DNA from: Lacrimispora indolis DSM 755
GTDB lineage: Bacteria; Bacillota; Clostridia; Lachnospirales; Lachnospiraceae
DNA: 64,000 nucleotides
Assembly (NCBI RefSeq): GCF_000526995.1
Contig: NZ_AZUI01000001.1
Location: forward strand, 3,824,001-3,888,000
Reading direction: 5' to 3'
The translations under genes and the position numbers were made by a program. Positions within the stretch are counted from its first letter, which is position 1, and each line of letters opens with the position of its first letter. Shown one piece after another: positions 54,468 to 62,879 of the stretch. The notes beneath the pieces were generated by a model, which ran no database searches, had not been told where the DNA came from, and worked only from the letters and a program-made list of their open reading frames with translations.

Positions 54468-55718
54468 ATGAAACGAAAAATACAGATTATGTATGAAAGA
54501 AACAGAAAAATGCTGCAAAAGCTTCTCTGCGGCCTGTTAGTAAGTGCAATGGTCTGCGGCCAGACTGTTCCCGCCTGGGCTACGTCAAAAGCGGAAAAAG
54601 AGAAACAGGAAGCCCAGAAAAAGTTGGAAGAGGCAAATAAAAAGGCTCAGGACGCAGAAAGCAAAAAGAGTGCCGCCCAGAATCAGGTATCAAAGCTGAC
54701 CACTGACCTGACTGCTCTTTTGTCTGATATCAAGGTTCTGGAAAGTGATATGGCCAACAAGGAAGCAGAGATCAAGCAGGCGGAGCTGGACTATGCTGCG
54801 GCTAAGAAAGATGAAGAAAAGCAGTATGCTTCCATGAAAAAGAGAATCCAGTACATGTATGAAAAGGGAGATACAGAATATCTGGATATTTTCCTTCAGG
54901 TGAAAAACATGTCTGACCTTCTTAATAAGGCAGAATACGTAGAAGGAATTTATACATACGACCGGAACATGCTGATCACCTTTCAGGAGACAAAGCAGAA
55001 GGTGGCCGATTATAAGTCTGACTTAGAAGAGGACAAGGCTGAGATGGAGGTCATGGAGCTGGAGTATAAGGATCAGCAGTCCCAGCTTGAGACGCTGATC
55101 TCCACGAAGAAAAAGGAAGTTTCCAATTTTGACAGCCAGCTTGCACAGGCCAAGCAGGATGCGGCAGTTTATGCTCAGACGGTAGCAAAGAAGAATGAGG
55201 AGATCCGCAAGGCGAAGGAAGAGGAGGCCAGGAAGAAGGCAGCCGAAGAAGCCAGGAAAAAGGCGGAGGAAGAGGCCAGAAAGAAGGCTGCTGCTAACAC
55301 CAGCTCAAAACCCAAGTCCTCCAATGCCAACAACAAGTACACCGGTCCCACAGCCAACAAGAGCAATGGCGGAACCGCCGAAGGACGTGCGGTTGCAGAT
55401 TATGGGCTTCAGTTTGTGGGGAATCCTTATGTATTTGGAGGAACCAGCCTGACCAGTGGTGCGGACTGTTCCGGATTTGTATTGTCCGTATACAGGCATT
55501 TCGGATATTCTCTTCCAAGAAGCTCTTCAGAGCAGCGCTCCGCAGGACGTGAGGTATCTTATTCTGAGGCCCAGCCCGGAGATTTGATCTGCTATGCAGG
55601 CCATATAGGGATTTATATCGGCAATGGACAAATTGTTCATGCAAGTTCCCCGGCAACCGGAATTAAAGTGGGAACAGCTACATACCGGACCATTCTTTCC
55701 GTCAGGAGAATTTTATAA
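54468..55718 (+). CDS. Secreted NlpC/P60 peptidoglycan hydrolase with coiled-coil domain
   Basis: The signal peptide (LLCGLLVSAMVCGQTVPAWAT) is followed by a PcsB-like coiled coil (about residues 40-265) rich in Lys/Glu/Ala, with an EEARKKAEEEARKK tail, a Ser/Asn-rich linker and a C-terminal NlpC/P60 domain (about 305-416). Catalytic residues are the cysteine in GADCSGFVLS, the histidine in YAGHIGIYIG and the histidine in IVHASS. It should cleave D-Glu-DAP stem peptide bonds during growth or cell separation, with the coiled coil regulating access as in PcsB/CwlO. Confidence 0.93.
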   Translation: MKRKIQIMYERNRKMLQKLLCGLLVSAMVCGQTVPAWATSKAEKEKQEAQKKLEEANKKAQDAESKKSAAQNQVSKLTTDLTALLSDIKVLESDMANKEAEIKQAELDYAAAKKDEEKQYASMKKRIQYMYEKGDTEYLDIFLQVKNMSDLLNKAEYVEGIYTYDRNMLITFQETKQKVADYKSDLEEDKAEMEVMELEYKDQQSQLETLISTKKKEVSNFDSQLAQAKQDAAVYAQTVAKKNEEIRKAKEEEARKKAAEEARKKAEEEARKKAAANTSSKPKSSNANNKYTGPTANKSNGGTAEGRAVADYGLQFVGNPYVFGGTSLTSGADCSGFVLSVYRHFGYSLPRSSSEQRSAGREVSYSEAQPGDLICYAGHIGIYIGNGQIVHASSPATGIKVGTATYRTILSVRRIL

Positions 55719-55724
55719 AGAACA

Positions 55725-55761
55725 AAAAAAGCAGGGAGGATTCGTTCCTCCCTGCTTTTTT
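55725..55761. terminator. Bidirectional terminator after the NlpC/P60 gene
   Basis: AAAAAAGCAGGGAGGA (55725-55740) with its complement (55746-55761) and a TTCGT loop. Confidence 0.92.
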
Positions 55762-55874
55762 GGAAAAAATACTTGCGGAAACCGACATTATATGAGAAAA
55801 TATGATCAAGTATGATGTGATATAATTAACAAAGTACTGTTCACAATGATTACTTATTCGAAAGGAGTATTAAC

Positions 55875-56567
55875 ATGATTTATTCACAGGAAGTAGAAGA
55901 GATGTGCATAGTGGCACAGGGCGTTCATCACGGCGCAGCTCCAATCCCGGAAGAAGCAAAATGGGTAAAATCTAGAGAAGTTAAAGATATCTCCGGTCTG
56001 ACACATGGCGTTGGCTGGTGTGCTCCCCAGCAGGGCGCATGCAAGCTGACTCTTAACGTAAAAGAGGGCATTATTCAGGAAGCATTAGTAGAGACAATCG
56101 GATGTTCCGGTATGACACATTCCGCTGCTATGGCGGCTGAGATTTTACCGGGACTGACCGTTTTAGAAGCATTAAATACAGACCTTGTCTGTGATGCTAT
56201 CAATACAGCAATGAGAGAATTATTCTTACAGATCGCATACGGAAGAACCCAGAGCGCTTTCTCTGAAGACGGACTTCCTGTAGGTGCAGGTCTGGAAGAC
56301 TTAGGAAAGGGTCTCCGTTCACAGGTTGGAACCATGTACGGAACATTAAAGAAAGGTCCTCGTTATTTAGAGATGGCGGAAGGTTATGTAACCGGCATTG
56401 CTTTGGATGAAGAAGACCAGATTATTGGCTATCAGTTCGTAAGCCTTGGAAAGATGACAGACTTCATCAAGAAGGGCGATGATCCGAACACCGCTTGGGA
56501 AAAGGCTAAGGGACAGTACGGCCGCGTTGCAGATGCTGCTAAGATCATTGACCCAAGACATGAATAA
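55875..56567 (+). CDS. NifU-like iron-sulfur cluster assembly scaffold protein
   Basis: The 230-residue protein contains the NifU/IscU-like fold signature: VGWCAPQQGACKLTLNV, TIGCSGMTHSAAMAAEILPG and an alpha-helical C-terminal part. Its cysteines (WCAPQQGAC, GCSGMTHS) differ in spacing from classical IscU. It is annotated in many clostridia as a scaffold protein of Fe-S assembly and is almost always followed by a GGGtGRT protein, as here. AAAGGAG precedes the ATG. The actual cluster or partner is not established. Confidence 0.8.
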   Translation: MIYSQEVEEMCIVAQGVHHGAAPIPEEAKWVKSREVKDISGLTHGVGWCAPQQGACKLTLNVKEGIIQEALVETIGCSGMTHSAAMAAEILPGLTVLEALNTDLVCDAINTAMRELFLQIAYGRTQSAFSEDGLPVGAGLEDLGKGLRSQVGTMYGTLKKGPRYLEMAEGYVTGIALDEEDQIIGYQFVSLGKMTDFIKKGDDPNTAWEKAKGQYGRVADAAKIIDPRHE

Positions 56568-56642
56568 TCGGATTGTCGGAGGATTGTCGGTTACCGGTTA
56601 TCAAAGCGAAGATATTTGGCCAATAATAAGGAGGACAAGATA

Positions 56643-57653
56643 ATGGCATTATTTGAATCATATGAGAGAAGAATTGACAAAATCAATTCTGTATTAAACA
56701 GCTATGGTATTGCTTCAATTGAAGAAGCTGAGAAGATTACAAAAGATGCAGGCTTAGATGTGTACGAGCAGGTAAAAAAGATCCAGCCGATCTGCTTTGA
56801 GAATGCCTGTTGGGCTTACATAGTGGGAGCAGCTATCGCAATCAAGAAAGGCTGCAGAAAAGCATCTGACGCAGCAGCAGCCATTGGAGAGGGACTTCAG
56901 GCTTTCTGTATTCCAGGCTCCGTTGCAGACCAGCGTAAAGTAGGTCTGGGACATGGCAACTTAGGAAAGATGCTTCTGGAAGAAGAGACAGACTGCTTCT
57001 GTTTTTTAGCAGGCCATGAGTCCTTTGCGGCAGCAGAAGGTGCAATTGGTATTGCTGAGAAGGCAAACAAGGTTCGTCAGAATCCTTTAAGAGTTATCTT
57101 AAATGGTTTAGGAAAGGATGCAGCTCAGATCATTTCCAGAATCAATGGATTTACATACGTAGAAACAGAGATGGATTATTACACAGGCGAAGTAAAAGAG
57201 CTTTGGAGAAAGTCCTACTCAGAAGGTTTAAGAGCAAAAGTTAACTGCTACGGCGCAAACGATGTAACAGAAGGCGTTGCAGTTATGTGGAAGGAAGGCG
57301 TTGACGTTTCCATCACAGGCAACTCCACCAACCCAACCAGATTCCAGCATCCGGTAGCAGGAACCTATAAGAAGGAATGTACAGAGAAGGGCAAGAAATA
57401 TTTCTCCGTAGCTTCCGGCGGCGGTACAGGACGTACCCTTCATCCGGACAACATGGGAGCAGGCCCGGCTTCCTACGGTATGACTGATACCATGGGACGT
57501 ATGCACTCTGATGCCCAGTTCGCAGGTTCTTCTTCTGTTCCGGCTCACGTGGAAATGATGGGTCTGATCGGTATGGGCAATAACCCTATGGTCGGCGCTA
57601 CCGTTGCTGTGGCTGTTGGGATCGAGGAAAGTGCAAAAGAAGGTAAATTCTAA
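56643..57653 (+). CDS. GGGtGRT protein, function unknown
   Basis: The protein carries the name-giving motif SGGGTGRTLHPDNMGAGPAS (about residues 260-279) and ends with a glycine/methionine-rich region (GLIGMGNNPMVGATVAVAVG). Conserved cysteines include CFENACWAY and CFCFLAGHE. The 336-residue length is normal. ATG 56643 follows AAGGAGGAC. It is the constant partner of the NifU-like gene 76 bases upstream; the pair is well conserved in anaerobic Firmicutes but its biochemical role has not been assigned to my knowledge. Confidence 0.88.
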   Translation: MALFESYERRIDKINSVLNSYGIASIEEAEKITKDAGLDVYEQVKKIQPICFENACWAYIVGAAIAIKKGCRKASDAAAAIGEGLQAFCIPGSVADQRKVGLGHGNLGKMLLEEETDCFCFLAGHESFAAAEGAIGIAEKANKVRQNPLRVILNGLGKDAAQIISRINGFTYVETEMDYYTGEVKELWRKSYSEGLRAKVNCYGANDVTEGVAVMWKEGVDVSITGNSTNPTRFQHPVAGTYKKECTEKGKKYFSVASGGGTGRTLHPDNMGAGPASYGMTDTMGRMHSDAQFAGSSSVPAHVEMMGLIGMGNNPMVGATVAVAVGIEESAKEGKF

Positions 57654-57696
57654 GGATAAACCTTTATTTTTAAAGGTAAAATACCATTTGATAGAG

Positions 57697-57730
57697 AAAA
57701 GAGGAGTTCGCTTTAGGCGGCTCCTCTTTT
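57697..57730 (+). terminator. Terminator after the GGGtGRT gene
   Basis: AAAAGAGGAG (57697-57706) pairs with CTCCTCTTTT (57721-57730), with T run. Confidence 0.85.
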
Positions 57731-57734
57731 TGTG

Positions 57735-57850
57735 GTGCGCCCAGCGGGCGCACGTTCTAATGGAAAGTCCCTGGTCCGCCCTGGTGGTGGGAAGGACATA
57801 GCCAAGACCAAGGGTGTCCATCGCGAGGTGGAAGCTGAAGTCCAATGGAA
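57735..57850 (+). mobile_element. 5' fragment of a group II intron
   Basis: It starts GTGCGCCCAGCGGGCGCAC, the typical 5' splice-site block of bacterial group II introns, and continues with the domain I segments CCGCCCTGGTGG, ATAGCCAAGACCAAGGGTGT and CATCGCGAGGTGGAAGCTGA, as I recall them from Firmicutes introns. It breaks off after about 115 bases: there is no maturase gene and I found no domain V. It lies directly after the terminator of the GGGtGRT gene, where such introns often insert. Confidence 0.6.
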
Positions 57851-57933
57851 TGAATATATAAAGAAAATTACTGGCTATTTATAATTACGGCATAAAGTTT
57901 TTTAAACATCAAATTATTCAAGAAAACTGTTAT

Positions 57934-58227
57934 TTAATTGGTCTTGAGAGCCCATAGACCGTCCTCCCGAAAATAGGTAAGTGTCACCTTTTGGCGCGTA
58001 TCGTTTGCAGTAACATCACAAATATAAGTAGTCTGACGGAAGCGTTTATCAATATTTACAACGCGATCAATGGCAATATCAGTGTAAGTACCGTCAGTAA
58101 AAATATATCTAAAATAAATTGGTACGCAATCGCCGCGGGCATTAAAGCTGGCGATCACCGGTAAAGTGCGATTATAGGATAAATCAATGGTTTCTTTTGG
58201 GCATGGACGATCAATATAAAATGGCAT
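57934..58227 (-). CDS. 97-residue protein of unknown function with SOS-type promoter
   Basis: I do not recognise the family. The protein starts MPFYIDRPCPKETIDLSYNR and reads as a small beta-rich domain (CVPIYFRYIFTDGTYTDIAI, TYICDVTAND, LTYFREDGLWAL). ATG 58227 has GAGGTGAT upstream. Two sites of the form GAACNNNNGTTT lie in the promoter region, so expression should respond to DNA damage through LexA. Small proteins of this kind sometimes accompany SOS polymerases or inhibit division, but none of those partners is adjacent. Function unassigned. Confidence 0.65.
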   Translation of the reverse strand: MPFYIDRPCPKETIDLSYNRTLPVIASFNARGDCVPIYFRYIFTDGTYTDIAIDRVVNIDKRFRQTTYICDVTANDTRQKVTLTYFREDGLWALKTN

Positions 58228-58244
58228 TACTATCACCTCGGTGG

Positions 58245-58311
58245 CAATTATAATAAACGTACGTTCTGGTGCATAATAGGAATTATAGCAAACATATGTT
58301 CTTGATGGCAA
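58245..58311 (-). promoter_or_regulatory. SOS-type promoter with two LexA-like boxes
   Basis: On the minus strand GAACATATGTTT (58301-58290) lies between TTGCCA (58311-58306) and TATAAT (58287-58282). A second box GAACGTACGTTT (58266-58255) is followed by another TATAAT. Both fit the Gram-positive LexA consensus GAAC-N4-GTTC/T, and their inner 10 bases are perfect palindromes. Confidence 0.7.
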
Positions 58312-59117
58312 TAGGGAGTAAAAGGAAAAAGGCAGGAGGGATACATTAAGAAATTCACCAAAAGAGCGCCGGTTGCAATATGAGCATGGCAGAGGATCAC
58401 ACTGAGGCAGCCTTAGCAATTAAGGTTTTGCCTGCAACGACCTTCTTTGCAACGAGGCCGGCTTATACATATAGGAGTTTATGTCCAGATCGGAGACTGG
58501 GTAAAGCACCAGGACGAAGACTGGAGCACTTGAGAGGGACAAAAGCCCAAGTAACGAAAAGGAAGGTTACTCAGGCTTATACACGAGATGGGACACAATT
58601 ATAATTCCCAATAAATCAAAAATTATTCATAAAATAACAGTGATTTGATGGAAAAATTGGCATCAGGGACGCGAGTGTTTGAAAAAAGAGTTAGCAGAGC
58701 AGCTGGTAAGGACAGCAGCCTTGGAGGCTGTAAGGGAATAATGTACTGGATCAGGGCTATTGACAAATCGTGTCTTTGTAATGTCCACACGGCTGATTTA
58801 TAATGATGATATCTAAAATCAGGTAAATTTGGCCCCCTGCGGCTGCCATGTGTAATGGCTTAGTGGCCGATTGAAAACGATGATTTTTCTTGACTAAATA
58901 ATTTTAATAAAAAAATTTCAAGATAGTCACGGGACAGGTCGAAGCTTTATATCTTAACATTGTAAGATTATCCGTATACGACATAAAATTCATAGTCAAT
59001 TATTCATAGATTTCCCTCCTTTTTTTTGAAAACGCCTGTCGTAATTTGATCGATGGGTGTTTTCTTTTCCAACATAATTCTTCTAATAATCGTCCATACT
59101 ATGGCTGAGGTGATAAT
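58312..59117. other. Gene-poor stretch with degenerate sequence
   Basis: Only broken frames are present. A 74-codon frame at 58380 has no ribosome site. A stem pairing AAGCC/GGCTT and AGTAAC/GTTACT lies at about 58544-58580. KKELAEQLVRTAALEAVRE at about 58682-58742 looks like a gene fragment of unknown type. It appears to be a scrap region following the intron remnant. Confidence 0.45.
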
Positions 59118-59273
59118 ATGGAGAAAAACAAGGAAAATCGGAAGCCTAAAAAAGATGTGGCTGAGGAAGTCAATACTTTCAACAACCACTGGGGAACAGG
59201 ACATTTTCTGGGACCTAATACGCTGAGGCATGAAGAAAACAGAGAAGCTTATGAGGAAGAGGACAGCGAGTAG
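59118..59273 (+). CDS. 51-residue hydrophilic protein of unknown function
   Basis: The frame starts at ATG 59118 with GAGGTG eight bases upstream. It reads MEKNKENRKPKKDVAEEVNT, then NNHWGTGHFLGPNTLRHEEN and an acidic tail. It is very charged, without a membrane segment. The coding-like composition and good ribosome site support it as real, but I know no family. It could be a spore-associated or regulatory small protein. Confidence 0.5.
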   Translation: MEKNKENRKPKKDVAEEVNTFNNHWGTGHFLGPNTLRHEENREAYEEEDSE

Positions 59274-59648
59274 CTGTCTTTTTCTTTGCCGGGAGACTGT
59301 ACAGTGCAACCGCGCAGTGTGCCTGTGCTGTTATTGTAACTTTAATCCTGGTGTCGATTATGGCCAATTAGGCAGTGAAAAAATGGGATGATGCCGCTTC
59401 ATTTGAAGCGAGGAAAGCCTCTGTAGCTGCTGAAAGCCCAGTGGAAAAGTTAACTTAGGCAATAAGCAGAAGCGCTTTCATTTTTTCGGAAATCGGGAAA
59501 TGATGAGGGGTCTGTGAGCAGGAGAGGAGAGAATAAAAAATACCATGCATAAATGAGGTGTTGCTTCCTCTTTATACATGGTATTAGAAATCAGCAGATC
59601 AGGAATATCTTTTTATAAAAACAAAGACTGAAGAATGCACGTGTAAAA
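59274..59648. other. Intergenic stretch without a clear gene
   Basis: A palindromic run at about 59540-59583 (TACCATGCATAAATGAGG with CCTCTTTATACATGGTA) can form a hairpin with an imperfect loop and may end the MarR transcript on the minus strand. Nothing else is recognised. Confidence 0.4.
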
Positions 59649-60101
59649 TCAATTGGAGCCAGGTGGAAAAGAAGGTGTAGTCTCTATATTATTAAGCATT
59701 TTGTTTAAGGCTGATTTGAAGCTGTCAAGCTCCAGCTGGGTAAGACCATTAAGTACGTCTGACTTAAATTTTTCAGTGATTGCCAGCATCTCATCTTCAA
59801 TTTTTATCCCGTCATTTGTAAGCGTTAATAATTTCGTTCTTTTATCACTTTCATTGTTCACTCTATGCACCCACCCAAGCGCTTCCATCTTATCAATTAA
59901 CCGTACAACGCTTGGTTCTTTGAGTGACATCTTGTCCGATAATTGCTTTTGGGTAATCAAGTTGTTATTTTTTATATAATATAATGCAATCCACTGGGAT
60001 CTTGTAATATTATAATGATTTAATCTTTTTTCTAAACAATCGGCTAATTTCTTTGCACCTCTGCAGGTTATAAAAGCAATACAGTCATCTAAATCAAACA
60101 T
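59649..60101 (-). CDS. MarR-family regulator, possibly OhrR-like
   Basis: The 150-residue protein has a winged helix with ITQKQLSDKMSLKEPSVVRL, DKMEALGWVHRVNNESDKRT and KLLTLTNDG, all standard MarR features. A cysteine at residue 7 (FDLDDCIAFI) sits near the position of the redox-sensing cysteine of OhrR. It is the last gene of the OsmC/lipoyl operon, so redox control of that operon is a reasonable inference. A palindrome AAGTATA-C-TATACTT lies 59 bases upstream of its start. Confidence 0.8.
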   Translation of the reverse strand: MFDLDDCIAFITCRGAKKLADCLEKRLNHYNITRSQWIALYYIKNNNLITQKQLSDKMSLKEPSVVRLIDKMEALGWVHRVNNESDKRTKLLTLTNDGIKIEDEMLAITEKFKSDVLNGLTQLELDSFKSALNKMLNNIETTPSFPPGSN

Positions 60102-60137
60102 AATTCATCACCATCTAATTCCTTTTTGTTTATATAG

Positions 60138-60174
60138 ATTATATTAACATAAAAGATTTAAGTATACTATACTT
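60138..60174 (-). promoter_or_regulatory. Palindrome and promoter in front of the MarR gene
   Basis: AAGTATACTATACTT (60160-60174) is a perfect 7-bp inverted repeat around one base. On the minus strand it overlaps the -35 position of a TATAAT at 60143-60138. It is a likely operator for the MarR protein, allowing autoregulation. Confidence 0.6.
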
Positions 60175-60194
60175 TTTTTGCTGGCAGGACAGAA

Positions 60195-61116
60195 TTAAGA
60201 TAGTTTTAAATGGTTTAGAATATACAGGTCCATACACTCCCATATTGTTGCTTCGTCAAATTGTTTCTCACTTAGATTATTCTCACATATTCTGAAATCA
60301 TAAAGCTGCAGACTGTCTGTACTGATTTTGGCATTTTTTATTATCCCATCAGATATTGAGATGTGCACGGATACGTTTCCTAAAGAATATTTACGTTCCA
60401 ATACGATGTCGAAATTGGGTGATTGTGCATACAGCCAATCATAAGATGAGAGAAGTGATTCCAAAGGGGCATTAAAGTTAGTTTTATTAATATACTCTAT
60501 TTTTTTACTATCAAAGGTCTCGATGAATGCTTCTATTACTCTTTCTGTGGTTATTTTCTTACTGATTTCTGATAAGTTTATGACTCTGTTTTTAACGGAC
60601 TTAACTCCTTTGGATTGTAATTTTAATGTGGAGGGTGTGAGGGCTTTTTCTAACCGCCCAAAGTCCACATGAACTAAAATTGTGCCGTGATACATATAAT
60701 TATCGTTATCAGTATAATAAGCATGTCCGGAAAACTTCTGGTTTTTATACAGCAAATCATTTCTGCCGCTAAATTCACAATCAATACCGAGTCTCAACAT
60801 TACTGATTGGATGATTTCTATGAACTGGACATGACTTGCCAAGGCTTCTTTTGTAATAAAGGTAAAATTAACATTTCCCTTATCATGGTATACGGCCCCG
60901 CCTCCGGAAAACCTGCGAACCGCCTTGATATTCTGCTCCTTAAGGTATGAAAGATTACATTCGGCGTATAAGTTCTGGTTTCTTCCTATGATCACAGAAG
61001 CATCATTTTGCCATAGAAATAGATGGATATCTTCGTCAGAGGCCAGAAACAACTGATGTTCTGCAGCGATGTTAAAATATGGATCAAATTCTTTTGAAAC
61101 TATTATTTTTTTTCAT
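60195..61116 (-). CDS. lplA: Lipoate-protein ligase A, apparent frameshift at start
   Basis: This enzyme activates lipoate with ATP and attaches it to lipoyl domains. Diagnostic are RRFSGGGAVYHDKGNVNFTF, GRNDLLYKNQKFSGHAYY (with the catalytic-type lysine) and MYHGTILVHVDF; a C-terminal accessory domain follows. The conserved N-terminus (IVSKEFDPYFNIAAEHQLFL) is encoded, but the only suitable ATG (61116, overlapping the stop of the E3 gene as TAATG) is followed by eight A, which shifts the frame; seven would restore it. In-frame codons otherwise begin after a TGA. Slippage, an assembly error or a start at an internal TTG are all possible. It lies directly behind its likely substrate gene. Confidence 0.85.
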
Positions 61117-62798
61117 TATTGGTGCAAAGCTCCGATTCCAAGATCCAGTGCAGCTTCATGAATCACCTCACTGGTAGTTGGGTGTGAAAATATTGTCTCT
61201 GTTATTTGTTTTTCGGTAAATCCATTGGCAATCGCCAGAGTCAGTGTGCTTATTAAGGAGGAAGCATCAGGGCCTATAATAGATCCTCCGATAATCTTTT
61301 GAGAATCGTTGTTTTTCACCAGTTTTATAAAACCCCGTGGTTCATTCATTGTCAATGCTTTTCCATTTCCTTTAAATGAAAATCTGCCGATCGTGATATC
61401 CATTCCCTCTGCCATTGCTTTATCTTCGTTTATACCAACGCTTGCAATTTCCGGAGTGGTAAATATGACATTTGGAACGGCCGAGTAATCCATCTCTTTA
61501 CTTTTCCCTAATATATTGTCTACAGCAACAATAGCCTGATGAGAAGCCACGTGGGCCAGTTGAATAATGTCTGTTACGTCCCCAATTGCATAAATATGAT
61601 CAATATTTGTGCGCATGGAAGAATCTACCTGAATGCCTCTTCCCCTGCTGTTTAATGAGACATCGCTATGATTAAGTGATAGCCCATCTAAATCAGGCTC
61701 CCTGCCGATAGCTACTAAAACTTTGTCGCTTACAATCAAATGCTCACCATTTTTATCCTCATAGGTAATGACTGCCGCATCATTAATAGAACTTTGAATT
61801 TTCAACACCTTTGAGCCAGTGTGGATCTTAATTTTTGCTTCTTCTGCAATAGCGTGCATTTCATTGGATATGTCATTGTCAACCATGGTTAATATACGAT
61901 CCATAAATTCAATAACGTGTACATCAACGCCAAAATTTTTATAGATAAACGCAAATTCCATACCAATGACCCCGCCTCCAATAATTGCAATGGATTTAGG
62001 AAGATCCGTGTCAGACAGCGCGGTGGTGCTGTTTAATACAAAAGGCAGGTCCAGACCGGGGATTGCCGGTTTTGAAATTTTAGACCCCGTTGCTATGATA
62101 ATATCCTTTGCTTTAATCATGTAGCTTTGACTTCCATTCACTGCGACGGTATACATGTCAATAAAAGACGCCTGACCGGAGATTACATTGATTTCATTTT
62201 TACTCATGAGATAATCAATTCCGGAAACAAGCTTATCTTTTATCTGGTCCTTGCGGGCAATGACCTGCTTCATATTGACCGAGATTCTACCTTCGATTTC
62301 TACGCCGAAAATGGAAGCTGTGTTTGCATTATGGCAGATTTCAGAAGATTTTACAAGCGCCTTAGTAGGAATACAGCCGACATTTAAGCATGTTCCCCCT
62401 AACTCTGATTTTTCCACCAGAGTTACCGTTAAACCGTTTTTGGCCGCGTAAATAGCTGCCACGTATCCCCCTGGTCCTCCGCCGATTATAAGTAAATCCG
62501 TGGAGAGTTCCACAGAAGCTGTTTGCGCCATGTCTTTTAAATCTGATTCTGTTGATTTTCCAGCAACCAAACATTCCGTGATATCAAACAATTCAGTATT
62601 GGGGGCAATTTCGGAACCTTCTTCACATAATATTCTAAAAACTGCGCCATCCGATGTTGCCTTTATCGGGCGATTTCCTTTTGCTGTCTCTACTTGCACA
62701 AGGATGTCGCCGACAGCTACTTTATCGCCAACTTTTACATTTATTTTTCCTACTTTACTTGTTTTTCCGCCAGGGATTGCTGGCATTTTAATGATCAT
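61116..62798 (-). CDS. lpdA: Dihydrolipoyl dehydrogenase (E3) with fused N-terminal lipoyl domain
   Basis: This flavoenzyme oxidises or reduces lipoyl groups with NAD(H). Residues 1-75 are a lipoyl domain with the target lysine in VETAKGNRPIK (Lys40). After an Ala/Asp linker (about 80-110) comes the E3 core: FAD motif LLIIGGGPGGYVAAIYAAKN, redox disulfide GGTCLNVGCIPTK, NAD motif AIIGGGVIGMEFAFIY, FAD site YAIGDVTD and the C-terminal HPTTSEVIHEAA. ATG 62798 (560 residues) follows AGGAGA. No E1 or E2 subunits are nearby, so it is probably not part of a dehydrogenase complex. OsmC and LplA as neighbours suggest a peroxide-reducing system. Confidence 0.93.
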   Translation of the reverse strand: MIIKMPAIPGGKTSKVGKINVKVGDKVAVGDILVQVETAKGNRPIKATSDGAVFRILCEEGSEIAPNTELFDITECLVAGKSTESDLKDMAQTASVELSTDLLIIGGGPGGYVAAIYAAKNGLTVTLVEKSELGGTCLNVGCIPTKALVKSSEICHNANTASIFGVEIEGRISVNMKQVIARKDQIKDKLVSGIDYLMSKNEINVISGQASFIDMYTVAVNGSQSYMIKAKDIIIATGSKISKPAIPGLDLPFVLNSTTALSDTDLPKSIAIIGGGVIGMEFAFIYKNFGVDVHVIEFMDRILTMVDNDISNEMHAIAEEAKIKIHTGSKVLKIQSSINDAAVITYEDKNGEHLIVSDKVLVAIGREPDLDGLSLNHSDVSLNSRGRGIQVDSSMRTNIDHIYAIGDVTDIIQLAHVASHQAIVAVDNILGKSKEMDYSAVPNVIFTTPEIASVGINEDKAMAEGMDITIGRFSFKGNGKALTMNEPRGFIKLVKNNDSQKIIGGSIIGPDASSLISTLTLAIANGFTEKQITETIFSHPTTSEVIHEAALDLGIGALHQ

Positions 62799-62830
62799 GT
62801 GATATTCTCCTTTATTTTTTGTACGTATAA

Positions 62831-62863
62831 GCAAAAGAGCCAATTATAAAAAGGCTCTTTTGC
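62831..62863 (-). terminator. Hairpin between osmC-like and lpdA genes
   Basis: GCAAAAGAGCC (62831-62841) and GGCTCTTTTGC (62853-62863) are perfect 11-bp arms. On the minus strand TTTTGC follows the stem, so it may act as a partial terminator that lowers lpdA relative to the OsmC gene. Confidence 0.65.
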
Positions 62864-62879
62864 TGTATGTAGGTATTAA

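Noticed and set aside
58380..58604. 74-codon frame in the degraded region
   Set aside because: No ribosome site, odd composition, and no similarity; treated as noncoding.
59004..59309. 101-codon minus-strand frame
   Set aside because: It is antisense to the better supported 51-residue gene and has no ribosome site of note.
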